From contig JARUPZ010000016.1 of the NCBI GenBank assembly GCA_031213475.1, positions 7,518,270 to 7,582,269 of the forward strand: 64,000 nt of DNA. The letters run 5' to 3'. Positions 53,872 through 64,000 of this stretch are shown here, piece after piece. A program made the translations under genes and the position numbers. The notes beneath the pieces are model-generated. The model had not been told where the DNA came from and searched no databases. It worked only from the letters and a program-made list of their open reading frames with translations. The DNA is from Nereocystis luetkeana. Lineage: Eukaryota > Sar > Phaeophyceae > Laminariales > Laminariaceae. Position 1 is the stretch's first letter; every line of letters starts with the position of its first letter.

Positions 53872-56800
53872 TCACCCGCCCCCGTTTACACCCTCGCTTC
53901 TCTCGATTTCTCTGTCCAGAGCCTTTGCCTCTGCAAGTCGTTGCCTTGGGCGCGGCGAACCTTGCCCCTCCATGTCCACCGCGGCTCTACCGTCAGTTGT
54001 TTTTGCTGCTGCTGTGTCAGTAGCGCCTGGGTTTGATGACGTACTATCTCGGCCAGCAGCAGGAATAGGAGTCGGCACGGCTGACACCCCTGGAGATGAA
54101 GCTGACTGCAGCAGCGATGGTGGTGGCAGACTAGCCGCATCCTCATGAGCGAGCGAGGAAGTCCGCTTTTTGGCCGGCGGCCGGGCCTTGCTCGAGGTAT
54201 GTCTTGTCGTCTGCGGTCGGCTGGTCCGAGTGGCGGGCTTGAGCCGTTCCGGCGTGTCGTTGACGCGTGGGCCTTCTGGTTGGTCACCAGAAGATGGGGG
54301 GTGAAGGGTTTGGTCGGTCTCCGTGGCGGAAGCCTTCGCCTTCATCCGCCTGTGGGCCCTGTCATCAACGTGGAGGCCGCGTTTTACGAGAGAGAGGTCG
54401 TGGAGGTAGGGAACGGGGTTGCTTGCATAACGTGTGCTAACTAGAGGATCCTCCGTGAACCCATTCAATCTTGCATGAAGGCATGTATGGTACGAAGTAA
54501 AAATACAGAATGTATATACCTGTTACCAGGTATACTGATATACTGATGTTGTTTTGCCAAAACCGATACCAGGTACAATGTAGGAAGAATGTACACGTGT
54601 CTTTCTTTTAGATAGTGAGACACGATGACACTGCCGACCGTTTTCGTTTTCAGTGTCTTGGATATAATGCAATATAGGGGGTTTGAACGCACCACCACCG
54701 AAAAACAACCCATATTTTATTTGGTTGTTTCTCTGGAACACGCTGAATCCAGTCCTCGCAGCAAATCCCCCCTGATCACCAAAGTCGTGTCAGCTCGCCC
54801 CCGCGCTCAGTTCGTGTTCCCAGCAGGGCCGAAATAGAGCCGGGAGGAAAAGAAAAAAAAGCCACAACTTCCTGTCTTGAATCTACAAACCAGCGACTAC
54901 CTCACGTCTGCCCGTGCTCATCACAGGACCTCGTGCTTGCTCGTGCCCGGCGTGGGGGTGCTGACCTACGCTCGATGCCTTACTTGCAAGGACTGCGTTC
55001 GAGGCTTTCCCTTCCAAACCAAACTTGCTCTATCCCAGTTCCCGATACAGACATGCCATATTCTCTCTACCAATAAACCCTGTTTTGTCCGTTACTTCGT
55101 TTGCGGAGGCCGTTATTTCGTCTACGGACAAACCTACCCGTTTGAACGCACCACCACCGAAAAACAACCCATATTTTATTTCTTGATGTTCTTCGTATTA
55201 ATAGTAGTCCCGAATCGCTACCCTTTTGGTCTTCGGTAGCGACCTTGACCATAACATATCTTGGATATTTATTACTGGAAAATGGAAAGCATCAACAACG
55301 ACAATTTGTTCTTTGGGAGTACTGCAATTCGATGCGAGCCGACATCGGAAGAAAGGGCCGAAGTCTTCTCGCGATAAAAATGCCTTCCACAAGGCAAGAA
55401 CCGTAGTGAGGAGGAAGGAAAGCAACCTGCTTTGCGATCCCGGATCTGAGTTACGGCTGACTGTTGGTATTCATAGGAAGGAGGGAGAAAAGAAGGGCGA
55501 AGACAATGGAGGGGATGGGAAATAAAATATACCAGGTACGTACCTGGTAATGAAATACAGGCAGTAGAATTATCGGGCGTTGTGCAGGATCGTGCCACTG
55601 TTCCGTGTCTTGGAAATTCGCACACCAGTACGAGTATATATACAGAGTTACATTCCTACTGCTGTGCCTGTGCATCTGTACACGAAAGTATCACAGTCGG
55701 TCGCCCCGGTGGTCTAGTGTGGTTAGCCTCGAAAACTACTACTGCGGTAAGGTCGAAGCAGGTCAGGCTTTCGAGCAATCTGCCATGTTGTAGGGTGTTT
55801 TATTTGGACAAAATCGACTGCTGAGAGCGCATAGTAAGTAGCGTGGGTAAAAAAACAGTCCAGCTGAACACTCCGCGCGATAATAATGAAGGCACGTACC
55901 GTGGTGGGGAGGAGGGGAGGAGAGCCTGCTGTGTGACCCCGGATCTGAGCTACAGTAGGACTACTACTGAACGAAGGAGAGAGGAAAGAAGGGCGAATAT
56001 ACTATTACGGGGGACCATAGTAAATAGGACCTTATATTGTTAGTAAACATAGCGAAATATATAGGGTTTTGTGTTTACCGTAGGTCCTATTCACTATGCC
56101 CCCCCGTAATATCAATAAATGAGATAAACCCAACACCAAAAAAAAAAGTACCAGGTATACCTGTACACGCATCGAATCCAAAAATATTGGGGAGGTTTGA
56201 GAGTTGCAATCGTGGAGGGGTCCCATCGTGAGAAACGTTTGGGCTCAACAAAAGTGTAGCGCAACAGTAATGCAACGGTAGCACGGCTCTTCTACTATAC
56301 AGGACTGTTTCTTGTAGAAAACAGCATCGACCGCTGTGCAGTACAATGTCAGTCACTACGCTCGGCCGGGAGAAGTGTCCTTCGACGAGCGCAGCAACAA
56401 ACTCGCCACCCTCGCGGTGGAAAGCTTCGAACGCCTCGGGAAGGAAGGCAGTGACCTGATCGATCAGATGGCGGCAAGTATCGTAGGAAGGACGGACGGG
56501 TCGTCCTTGGCGAGGAAGGACGGTTTTCCCAAGTGATCTCTGTGGCCACCCCGGTCACGATCTCACGCCGAGTGCACCGTTACAAACTATCACTGAGGGA
56601 CCGCCAGGCTGCTAGGAGAGGGAGGGAAGACACCGGAGGACTGAAGCCAATGGCGTGGGGGTGACATGTTGACGAGGAGTAGGGTAAACGAGAGATTGTC
56701 GAGGGAGGAAGGCGCAAGAAGGAGCCCTCAAGAAGGGAAAATAATATGAATGTGGGTTCAGAGAAATAGAAGAGGGACTGCTACTACTGGGGTGTATTAT

Positions 56801-59800
56801 ATCAAGTTGGAATGTAACATGTACGGTATATTGTCGGAGGTCAACATGACTGAAATGGGAGGATCGTGCCGCACCTTTGCACCCAGCGTCGGAGGATTCC
56901 GATGGCGTTGAGCGTGACGTGCATAATCAGGTACTCTTCCTCCGCCAGCCATACCTGTGTGTCGACGACAGAACAGAAGAAATAGAAGTGTCAACATGAA
57001 TGACAATTCTCACGCGGAGGGTACCTTATTAATGTTCGACACTGATAGTGGTTGAGGGTCACTTACTACTTTGTTGTATACAATAAGACTGTACTGTAGC
57101 TGCAGCGCTGTAACGTCAACCCCAACCCCTACCCAATCCACCATTGTATACAGGGTGAGTCTTCTTCGTCTCGTCCACGGCAGTGTGTGCCAACCATGGT
57201 GTCGAATATGTGGTGACGTGGTACCCTCTCTACGACACCTTCACGCGTCCAGCCGCCGACAAACAAACACGCTCAGCACGTACGTGCAGTATGTGAGCAC
57301 GTGGCGTCGGCAGTGGTGCATCCAACGATCATCACCGGGGCATCTGCCTGTCCAGTGCCAGACCGGAGAGGCTATGTACGTGGATAGCGCAGCTACAGCA
57401 GCCCGTATGGTAATGGGTACAGGCATGGCACGCCTACCATTAGTAGTCTCGGACGCGTTCCGGCATGTCACAAGGACCAACATTATTTTCCCACACAGTC
57501 TCCAACCTTTTAGTTGTGGAATATTCGTGTAATCACGCCGCACACTTTGCAGATGAGTTGTGGACGGACGAAAGGTACGGCCGGTAGACGTTTACCGCAC
57601 TTAGAGATACTGTAACACGTAGTTCACTGGCCAACTAGTTTACGAACGCTTGGTGTGGGATTCACAGCATGAAGGAGTGCACTTGCGAGCCTCATATATT
57701 TTATATACGTACTCCAAGTCCGTTGCCGGTTGCTGACAAACATTCACAGCCCCACACACGCATCAACGGCTCGCGTCGCGGACACGACGGGACTCAACGA
57801 TACTTTTCGTACTAGGTACGAAATACACTGTTAACTTTAGCGCAGCTGTACTCCACCCAGAGCGGAAACGTAAGGACCACCGCGCATTGATGATTCATAA
57901 CTCAGAAGTCCTTACTTTCCCATCCATAGTGGTACCGTAAAGAGCGTTGGCTTCGTACAGGGGCGCCATCATCTTTTCAGCGCTCTCTCGTTTTCTCGAC
58001 AACGGCAAAGGGAGCTAAAGTCGTGCATTGCATTCTCGGAAGGCTCTCGACAAGATATTTCCGAAAATACCTTGTTCGGTACTTGTTCGGTATTTCGGCA
58101 ACCTTCCTTCCCGTTCTGGTAAAATCGAGCGATGAAGAACGATCGCACCCCTGTGTGTCCTCAACGATCTATATGGTATGTACCGGTACCGATGCGGCAA
58201 ACTCCTTCGTATTTTTTAAACGCCCACGCGATGGCATACAACAGTGAATATTCGCCAAATATGTTGTCTTCACGCTGGCAGGGCGGAGACTCAAAGTGAG
58301 CGGTACCTGCATCCCCAAGAGGAGCCCCTCGTCCAGATCGATGCTGGGTCGGCCGGCGTTAGGCTTGGTAAGACGCTCCTGTCGACAGCGTAAGTCCAGC
58401 GCCCCAGCTAGTCTCCCAAGCTGCAGTTGTTGTGGTGTGTGCAGTGACCGCGCGGCAAGTGATTTTGGGTGTGATGTGTGTGGCCGTCTCGAACGAGACG
58501 AAACTGAGGTGTGGTAAGGTTGTCAGGCTTTTTTATTTATCCATTCGCCGGACAATATCAAAAGGAAACCAGAGGCGAAACACACACAACAACACGATTG
58601 AACTCTGTGAATTAGAGACTGTGCGAAAATACGGGGGAGGGCGGCAGAGCAAAAAAAAAAACTTCTACTGTAACTTGGGATGAAAACGCGACGAAAACAA
58701 CCAACGATTACAGCATAATCGACCACATGAAGCAGCGCCTGGGCTGCTGCTGTAGGCGATGATTCCGAAGTGCAACATGGTGAACCCAGGGAGATGTACG
58801 GTATACTACATCAACAACCTGGGCCCTAATAGGGACTACTGCTGTAACGCGTACATGCACCGCGACTTCTCCAGGAGACCTATGAAGGTAAGACCGTGTT
58901 ATGGTATCCACTATCCCTTGTTGCGGCGTTACGGTTTGTAGCAAGTTCCCCTCGTCACACCTGGCATAACGCCACGTGTTAAGGTCTGAGCCCGTTGGGA
59001 TACTGGTAAAAGGTTAACTACCCGCCTAGCCAATCTAAGCTATATAACAGCCTTCTATGAATGGACCCGGCCGGTACAAAAAGTGATGACTTAACAAGAT
59101 AATACACAGACAGACAGAGCGACAGACAGACGGGTAGAAACGCAGACAACCATCGTATGTGCTTCAAAATCAGAAGAGGAAATAAAACCACGGTAGTACT
59201 GGTAGGCGGGAGGGCGTACGTTTCTTCCCCTGATATACTCACCTTTATCGTAAAAGTCACGAACGAAGGGCACTCCACAGGAACGTCCGGGCAGATCTGC
59301 ATCAGTGTCGGAGGACAAAACCGAGCTTTTAGAGCTCTAGCAAGGACGCTTACGGTTATTGTCCACTAACCCCCAAATTAACACGAAGGTCTCCCTTTCC
59401 AGTACTACTTCAGTTGGCGTCGACCTTTCGGGTGGTCTCCGCGGACCGCGTTCGATCGACTGGCTATTTAGAGCTCTAGCGATGACTCTCGCGATTATTT
59501 TGGACTAACCCCAGAATTACACCAGGGTATCGCCAACGTCACTTATATGCTGAAGTGGTGTGTACCACTAGTGTACTATAGCAGTGGTGTATATCACTAT
59601 ATCACCAAGGTACTACAGTGGTGTACCCACTTCAAGACCACCCGGGTTAAGGCCATAGTAGAGATAAGGCCAGGTAGAACGGCTGGCTCGTCACAAGAAA
59701 AAAACTACTTGAAATTAGTATAGGATAGTTTTCCAGCAGCATAAGATAAGAGATCGTGTTGGAGCTAAGACAACGATTTTGGGCGTGTCACGGGATGGTC

Positions 59801-62800
59801 TTAACAAGGATACACCACTACTGTATATAATATGTATTGCAGTTGATTTCCACCCTCCAGATCTCCGTACCGCTTTCGAAGGCACGGCCTGCTTATTTAG
59901 CGACAACACAGTTACCGAACACCTAGTAAGAAAAAGGAAAGCTGGTCCCAGGCTGGAATTATTTATTCGAGAATGTATGGATGCGTTCTACGCTAGCTTC
60001 CTACGCTAACTTCAGTATAACGATTCCATCTTCGTTCTTATCTTCCTGTGAATATCAGCCTGCTGTTCTCATTGCCCGTTTTCTTGATAGGCGTCCAGTA
60101 CTGTAATGTAGCGAAAAATATTCGCGTCTGACGGTCCAACAAGATTTTCCGTGGTTTCAACCCTAAGTACTTCGTGGTAGAATACAGTAAGAGTTCCTCT
60201 TTTAATACTATTATAATGCCGGTATCCACCAGCCAACAAAACCGACGCTATGGCGGCAACCGGCACTAATTACTCCGCACACTACCACCCTGGTGAATCC
60301 CATCTGTGCCAAGCGATTTCACAGGGACTGTAGCGGGCAGCCGGCACCATTACCATTCAATCGGCACTGTAGAGGGGCCTCAGAATTGAATGGATGTTAG
60401 CGGATAACCACCCCGCATGCCGTTCAGAGTCACAAGAAAGCTGTTTGGGAAAAATGTCGATCCCTCGGCCGGTATCGTCCGGCGACACACCTCGGGCACA
60501 TCCTCGATTTTCATAGTTCATGATCTAGATCTTCCTAGGGAGACCACTCACGATCTTATAAGATCTAGCTCATGTTGCCGGGTGGGAGCCGTACCCTCTG
60601 CAAGATCTAGCACATATTTGCCGGCTTGGATGTGTACTATGCAGATCCTGCATAATCTCTCACAACGACAGACGAGGAACTAGACAATCCGGATCATGAT
60701 CCGTCCGAGGTGGTCCTATTCTCAGTGCAAGTCCGTGACCCTCGCGACGCGTTTTTGGGGACCGACATTCACGTGTGTTTGCGCATGAGGATATATTCCA
60801 GGGCACGCATGTTTGCCCCCCTTTTAGGTAGCAACGCCCACCCATCGTTCTTGAGCAGTCAGCGTCTTACCTCCCTGATCGCCTGCATGAAATCGCTGAT
60901 CGTGACCACCACGGGCACCTTCGCGCTGCCCATCCACCTGAGCGAGCGAGAGTTAAACATTCCGCGCATCAGACAGAAAGATCAGATAGATCCCTCCGAA
61001 ACAATCTAGATCTTTCAGGGCAGATACGTTCTTGATCGGTATACACGATGAACGTGCAATCCGATGGCTCAGGCCACAACGAATAACACATGCCAGGTGA
61101 AACACACAAACTAATCATGGTGTTGTTATGGTTCTACTATAAATGATGAAGAAAGGTTGGTGATTACCTGGGTACAGGTAATTGGTAGTAGTAGTACTTG
61201 GGAGGCGTATCTTAGATGGAAAACCAGAGGTTTTTCGGCGAGGCACGAGCCTTGCTCTCAGTCTCTCATCGTGCTCGAAAGGAATAAAACTGCTCCTTTT
61301 CCATCTCTACGCAATTAACACACGTGAGTGCCAACGAGGACCTGCTCAGTACGCAAACCTAGCAAGGGATACAAAGTGTCCCGACCTGGAACACGACATT
61401 TGGCGTCATCGGCAGGACTGTCAGCCTTTCGCTGATGCGCGTTGTGTTCATTCATTTTTGACCATTTGCTTTTTCTGGAGTAAGTTTCGCGCTTGCCACC
61501 TCCGCCACCCACGACGCACGATGGAGACTTAAGGGGTGGGAGAGTCTGCTTCACCTCACGGTGGCCAAAACACCGAGGTTCAGGGCCCCTCGGTGGGCCA
61601 TCTGTCAAAGACTGTATAGTCGATGTGGATCGAGCGCGTTGTGCAACAGACCAACATGGGGAGCAAGAGTCTTGTCAGGAGCCCCAAGACGAAGACTGGG
61701 CAGCCAACAGAATACAGGCCTCGGCCCTTCAGCCTTCTCACCCAAACGGGCGAGTTCTGCCCCTCTAGACAACTAACGTGCCTTTTTGCTCGGCTGAGAG
61801 AGTTCTGCCGTTTAAGATACCTACCGTGCCTTCACGCTTGGGAGGCTTTTGCGAATCGGTCCCTCTGAAAACTTCAACGAGTGTACGCCTGAGCATCCAT
61901 TTTTTCCGAGAAGATGTGACTACGTGCTCCCTCGCAGCTTGGGCCTGCGTGGTTCCCCCCTCAGTGATGCGGCATACAGTGCTGCTGGGACGTGACAGCT
62001 GGATGCGTTTGAATAGCCGTTCCTACCGCTCTCTGTCACCTCGGCCGTCGAACCAACGCGTTTTAAGGCGAGCTGAAGTTAGTTCACCACGCCTCGACAG
62101 GAGTGTTAGTTACGCCATCGACCCCGTCGCCTCGGATGGAGGTTTCCATTTACGCTACGAGGTCGCTGTAGGCACCACCCTGTCTGACTATCCTCAGCCG
62201 CTTGCAGTCGCCTTGGTTCCTAGCGATGGCTCCCCGGCACTCACTGGACACTATTTGCTTAACATGATGCCCCAGTCCGATCTATCTACCCTCGGCTGAG
62301 GAGCACTTCGTCGCCGGCCGACAGGTTCCTCCCCTCGTTGGAGTGCCGGATCTCGAGCCTGGTGACATCCTCGGAGTCGCCCACGCCCCATTGATAAGCG
62401 TCCCGTTGGACGTTTTACAGCACGATCACCGAGCCTCCAACCCTCCCTCCGGCCTATCGGGTTTTGTAGCCTTGCCTTTCAGAGGTGTGAGAGTGGGTTT
62501 TGAGGAGCCGCATCTTCGACTTATGTTCTAGTTCGCGGAATCGGGATTCCCATGAATGCCCCATATTTCTGCATATGCGGCTGATCAGGGTGGGCTGGTG
62601 TTATGGTACTGCTATGAATGATGCATCAAGGCCGGTAATCACCTGGTTACAGGTAATTGTGATCGTATTGGTAGTATTTGGGAGGCGTATCTTCGATGAA
62701 AAACCAGGGGTTTCCCAGCCAGGCATGAGCCTTGCGCTCAGTGTCTCATCGTGCTCGAACGGAATAAAGCCGCGCTCTTCTTCTATTTCGAAGCAATCAA

Positions 62801-63513
62801 GGCATGTGAGTCCCAACGAGCACCTGCTCAACTGGCAAACCTACAGTAGCAAGGGATACGAAGCGTCCCGACATTGAACATAACAGTGTTCCAAGGATAT
62901 TGGGAAAAGCTTAGTTCCCCTTTTAGCACTGCAATGTGCTGAAGCATGAATTTGACTCTAATTCCAAGTTTTTTGTCCCCTTAACGGCACTGCAGCTAAA
63001 AGGACCAAGGAGCCCGGCCCCGACATGTCAGAAATTTTCTGGTCCAAAAAAAGAAGGCACCCGCTATCGTATAGCACGATGTGACGGCTCATACCCATCC
63101 TCCGCCAGAGGAGTACTAAAAAAAACTCAAAGTAAAAGGCCTTGTCATACATGACTGGCACGCGAGCATGTCGTCGAAGTGTCCCTTTTTTGGCAAGACC
63201 AACTAATCCACACGACGTAGCTCGAGACAGTAATCAAATAGCTTCATCCACCCCGACCCCTCTGCAAATACAAACGTGCAGCTACAGTACCTGTCGACTT
63301 TGTCATCCTCAGGGCAAAGCTTCGCGAGCATGGGAATGATGAAGTCGGAGCATGTGAATGGGCGGAACTCTCCAAGCCGCTCCTCGTACGGTTTTTTCTG
63401 CACCATGACGGGAACGCCTGTCAGGTCCGCGAACATCTGCGCGGCAGCAGTGTCCGTCAGCAGCGTGCACCCGGCGGAAGGGTCAATGCCTAGTGGGCAC
63501 TCCTCCTTTACAC
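53872..63513 (-). CDS. Candidate multi-exon gene of unknown family (six exons, 5' end not found)
   Basis: Minus-strand exons, 5' to 3': 63513-63291, 60937-60871, 59296-59243, 58378-58307, 56954-56875, 54421-53872. All have GT-AG edges and their phases fit at every junction (1, 2, 0, 0, 0, 2), which is unlikely by chance. They encode TLLTDTAAAQMFADLTGV and CSDFIIPMLAKLCPEDD; SAKVPVVVTISDFMQAIRE; ICPDVPVECPSFVTFTIK; SIDLDEGLLLGMQ; WLAEEEYLIMHVTLNAIG; and a ~180-residue Ser/Pro/Ala-rich tail. The 56954 acceptor has a strong polypyrimidine tract. I recognise no family. The first three exons have several Cys, so an extracellular or lumenal domain is conceivable. The last exon is the weakest link; it could be a separate frame starting at 54468. 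An exon may be missing between 59243 and 58378. The 2.35 kb first intron contains an LTR retrotransposon. Confidence 0.42.
54681..55181 (+). repeat. Pair of identical 42 bp direct repeats
   Basis: The 42 bp at 54681-54722, starting GTTTGAACGCACCACCACCG and ending CATATTTTATTT, recur without change at 55140-55181. The intervening ~417 bp hold no recognisable gene. Perfect identity suggests a recent duplication or the ends of a small element. Confidence 0.85.
55368..55998 (+). repeat. Diverged direct repeats (~130 bp each)
   Basis: 55368-55503 and 55876-55998 share CGCGATAA-AATG, GAGGAGG-GA, GATC(C/-)CGGATCTGAG(T/C)TAC and AGAAGGGCGAA. They flank ~370 bp. MITE copy 5 lies just after the second. 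This may be a decayed small retroelement or a segmental duplication. Confidence 0.45.
56004..56110 (-). mobile_element. MITE-like inverted-repeat element, copy 5 of 5
   Basis: ATTACGGGGGACCATAGTAA at the left and TCACTATGCCCCCCCGTAAT at the right, with TA on both flanks. The interior (TTGTTAGTAAACATAG) matches copy 4 in the same orientation. It lies in an intron of the candidate minus-strand gene. Confidence 0.83.
56336..56536 (+). pseudogene. Short frame, probably a mobile-element or gene fragment
   Basis: The plus frame starts MQYNVSHYARPGEVSFDERS, continues FERLGKEGSDLIDQMAASIV and stops after ARKDGFPK. The composition looks coding, but there are no splice partners and it lies inside an intron of an opposite-strand candidate gene. 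I infer an inserted fragment of a transposable-element protein; the family is not known to me. Confidence 0.25.
58756..58886 (+). other. Exon-like open segment on the plus strand
   Basis: After a CTGCTGCTGTAG acceptor-like site the frame is open for 44 codons (PKCNMVNPGRCTVYYINNLG, RDYCCNAYMHRDFSRRPMK) and ends at a strong AAG|GTAAGA donor. No partner exons are seen on the plus strand, and it lies in an intron of the minus-strand candidate gene. It may be chance, or an exon of a gene fragment. Confidence 0.22.
59329..59520 (+). repeat. Local duplication, ~137 bp period
   Basis: TTTTAGAGCTCTAGCAAGGA...GGTTATTGTCCACTAACCCC recurs ~137 bp later as TTTAGAGCTCTAGCGATGAC...CGATTATTTTGGACTAACCCC. 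Confidence 0.6.
61124..61398 (+). repeat. 5' LTR
   Basis: 275 bp, collinear with the 3' LTR through GGGAGGCGTATCTT, GAGCCTTGC and TCATCGTGCTCGAA. The LTRs differ at many sites, so the insertion is not recent. Confidence 0.75.
61778..62531 (+). pseudogene. Broken retroelement polyprotein with retropepsin-like segment
   Basis: A first frame, 61778-62299, contains VVPPSVMRHTVLLGRDSWMR. The aspartic protease DTG/DSG box that should precede it is not visible in this frame. The sense then continues in another frame from about 62292 (EEHFVAGRQVPPLVGVPDLE, to a stop at 62529-62531), so a frameshift separates two parts of one former coding sequence. No reverse transcriptase or integrase motifs are present. 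The first part of the interior (61399-61777) is open in places (for example DEDWAANRIQASA) but shows no recognised gag motif. Confidence 0.55.
62599..62885 (+). repeat. 3' LTR
   Basis: 287 bp, with intact TGTTATG...CATAACA inverted termini. About 12 bp longer than the 5' LTR. Confidence 0.78.
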
Positions 63514-64000
63514 CTGAACCCACTCTTTGCACACAAATTACTTGGGTTTGGTGTCGGTTTTTTTTTTCCAGCTATGATAGTAAAAGGATCAAGAGCAAGC
63601 ACCACGAACAAAATAACGCTCTTAACTGTACATTGCTCTTATCTGTAGTGGGTAATATGTGCCTGGTAGCTTTTAGTATATGTAGACGGGAGATGCTCAC
63701 TTGGCCATTTTTCAGGGGTAAGGTTTGTATTTAGATGGAGTAACGACCACCGCAAACGAAGTAACGTATGCGCAAAGCGAAGTATAGTGGTAGAAATAAT
63801 TTGGCGCGTCCGTGTCGGGGACCGGGTAAGAGTATGGGTTGATTGATACATGAAGCTCCGAACTAGATTTTACTGCGTGCTCTTAGCTCGAGGTGCCCAC
63901 TGTCTGTAGGTGCCAGCGACGTCAAACCATCGGCGGGGAAGAGAGCGGATATGCTCGGCGTCCTTCTATAGCATATAGCTCTAGCCTAAACGCCTACTCG
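63514..64000. other. Window edge; no firm gene
   Basis: Upstream exons of the minus-strand candidate gene should be here or beyond the window. One minus-strand segment (about 63962-63870) reads SLPRRWFDVAGTYRQWAPRA and then KSTQ and a stop. It looks coding, but I could not connect it in phase to the exon starting at 63513. It may be the end of another gene. Confidence 0.2.

Larger units (their letters stand above)
61124..62885 (+). mobile_element. Compact LTR retrotransposon (1.76 kb) in an intron
   Basis: Two direct repeats, 61124-61398 and 62599-62885, both begin TGTTATGG. The second ends CATAACA, the exact reverse complement of TGTTATG; the first ends CACGACA. The element is flanked by GTGT on both sides (61120-61123, 62886-62889), which fits a target duplication. 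TGGCGTCATCGGCAGGA at 61401 is placed like a primer-binding site, and GATCAGGGTGGGCTGG just before the 3' LTR like a polypurine tract. The 1.2 kb interior is too short for a full pol region. It contains a frame-shifted reading frame with VLLGRDSWMR, the conserved GRD motif that follows the flap in retropepsins. So it is a deletion derivative or non-autonomous element. Its sense strand is opposite to the host candidate gene. Confidence 0.75.

Noticed and set aside
54465-55252. Retroelement protein from minus frames over the 42 bp repeats
   Set aside because: Short frames share a few residues only because of the identical 42 bp; no motif is present.
55695-55775. Possible tRNA or SINE (GGTGGTCTAGTGTGGTTAG)
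   Set aside because: The A-box-like start is attractive, but no T arm or acceptor stem could be formed at a sensible distance.

Overview
The window looks like nuclear DNA of a stramenopile, most likely an Ectocarpus-like brown alga. This is inferred from four things: intron-dense genes with short exons (50-450 bp) and introns of about 0.3-3 kb; GC-rich exons; introns full of G/C homopolymers and trinucleotide repeats; and a CPW-type ankyrin-repeat gene. No bacterial-style operons, rRNA genes or CRISPR arrays are visible. Exon models were built by hand from open frames, GT/AG splice sites, phase continuity and remembered family similarity. No search was run.

Layout. (1) 1-8.6 kb: the 3' end of an unidentified minus-strand gene with a zinc-ribbon-like exon (1101-1735), a small two-exon minus-strand gene (4633-6980), and tandem and microsatellite repeats. 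(2) 8663-27905, plus strand: a 17-exon gene for the epsilon large subunit of the AP-4 adaptor complex, from N-terminal trunk to C-terminal appendage platform. Its introns hold mobile-element debris. (3) 27.9-31.4 kb: little coding signal, one set of imperfect tandem repeats. (4) 31403-32599, minus strand: an intronless CPW-type ankyrin-repeat protein with an N-terminal membrane segment. (5) 32.6-39.7 kb: no convincing gene, many short palindromic repeats. (6) 39748-51414, plus strand: an atlastin-like, membrane-anchored dynamin-superfamily GTPase whose first coding exon was not found. (7) 51.4-64 kb: a candidate minus-strand gene of unknown family (six phase-compatible exons, 53872-63513). One of its introns carries a compact LTR retrotransposon (61124-62885).

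Mobile DNA. Five copies of a ~107 bp terminal-inverted-repeat element, three pieces of one non-LTR retrotransposon family, six copies of a ~100 bp dispersed repeat, palindromic elements and a tRNA-like sequence lie mostly inside introns. The two well-supported large genes both serve the endomembrane system (AP-4 in trans-Golgi cargo sorting, atlastin in ER membrane fusion). Nothing suggests that their adjacency is functional.
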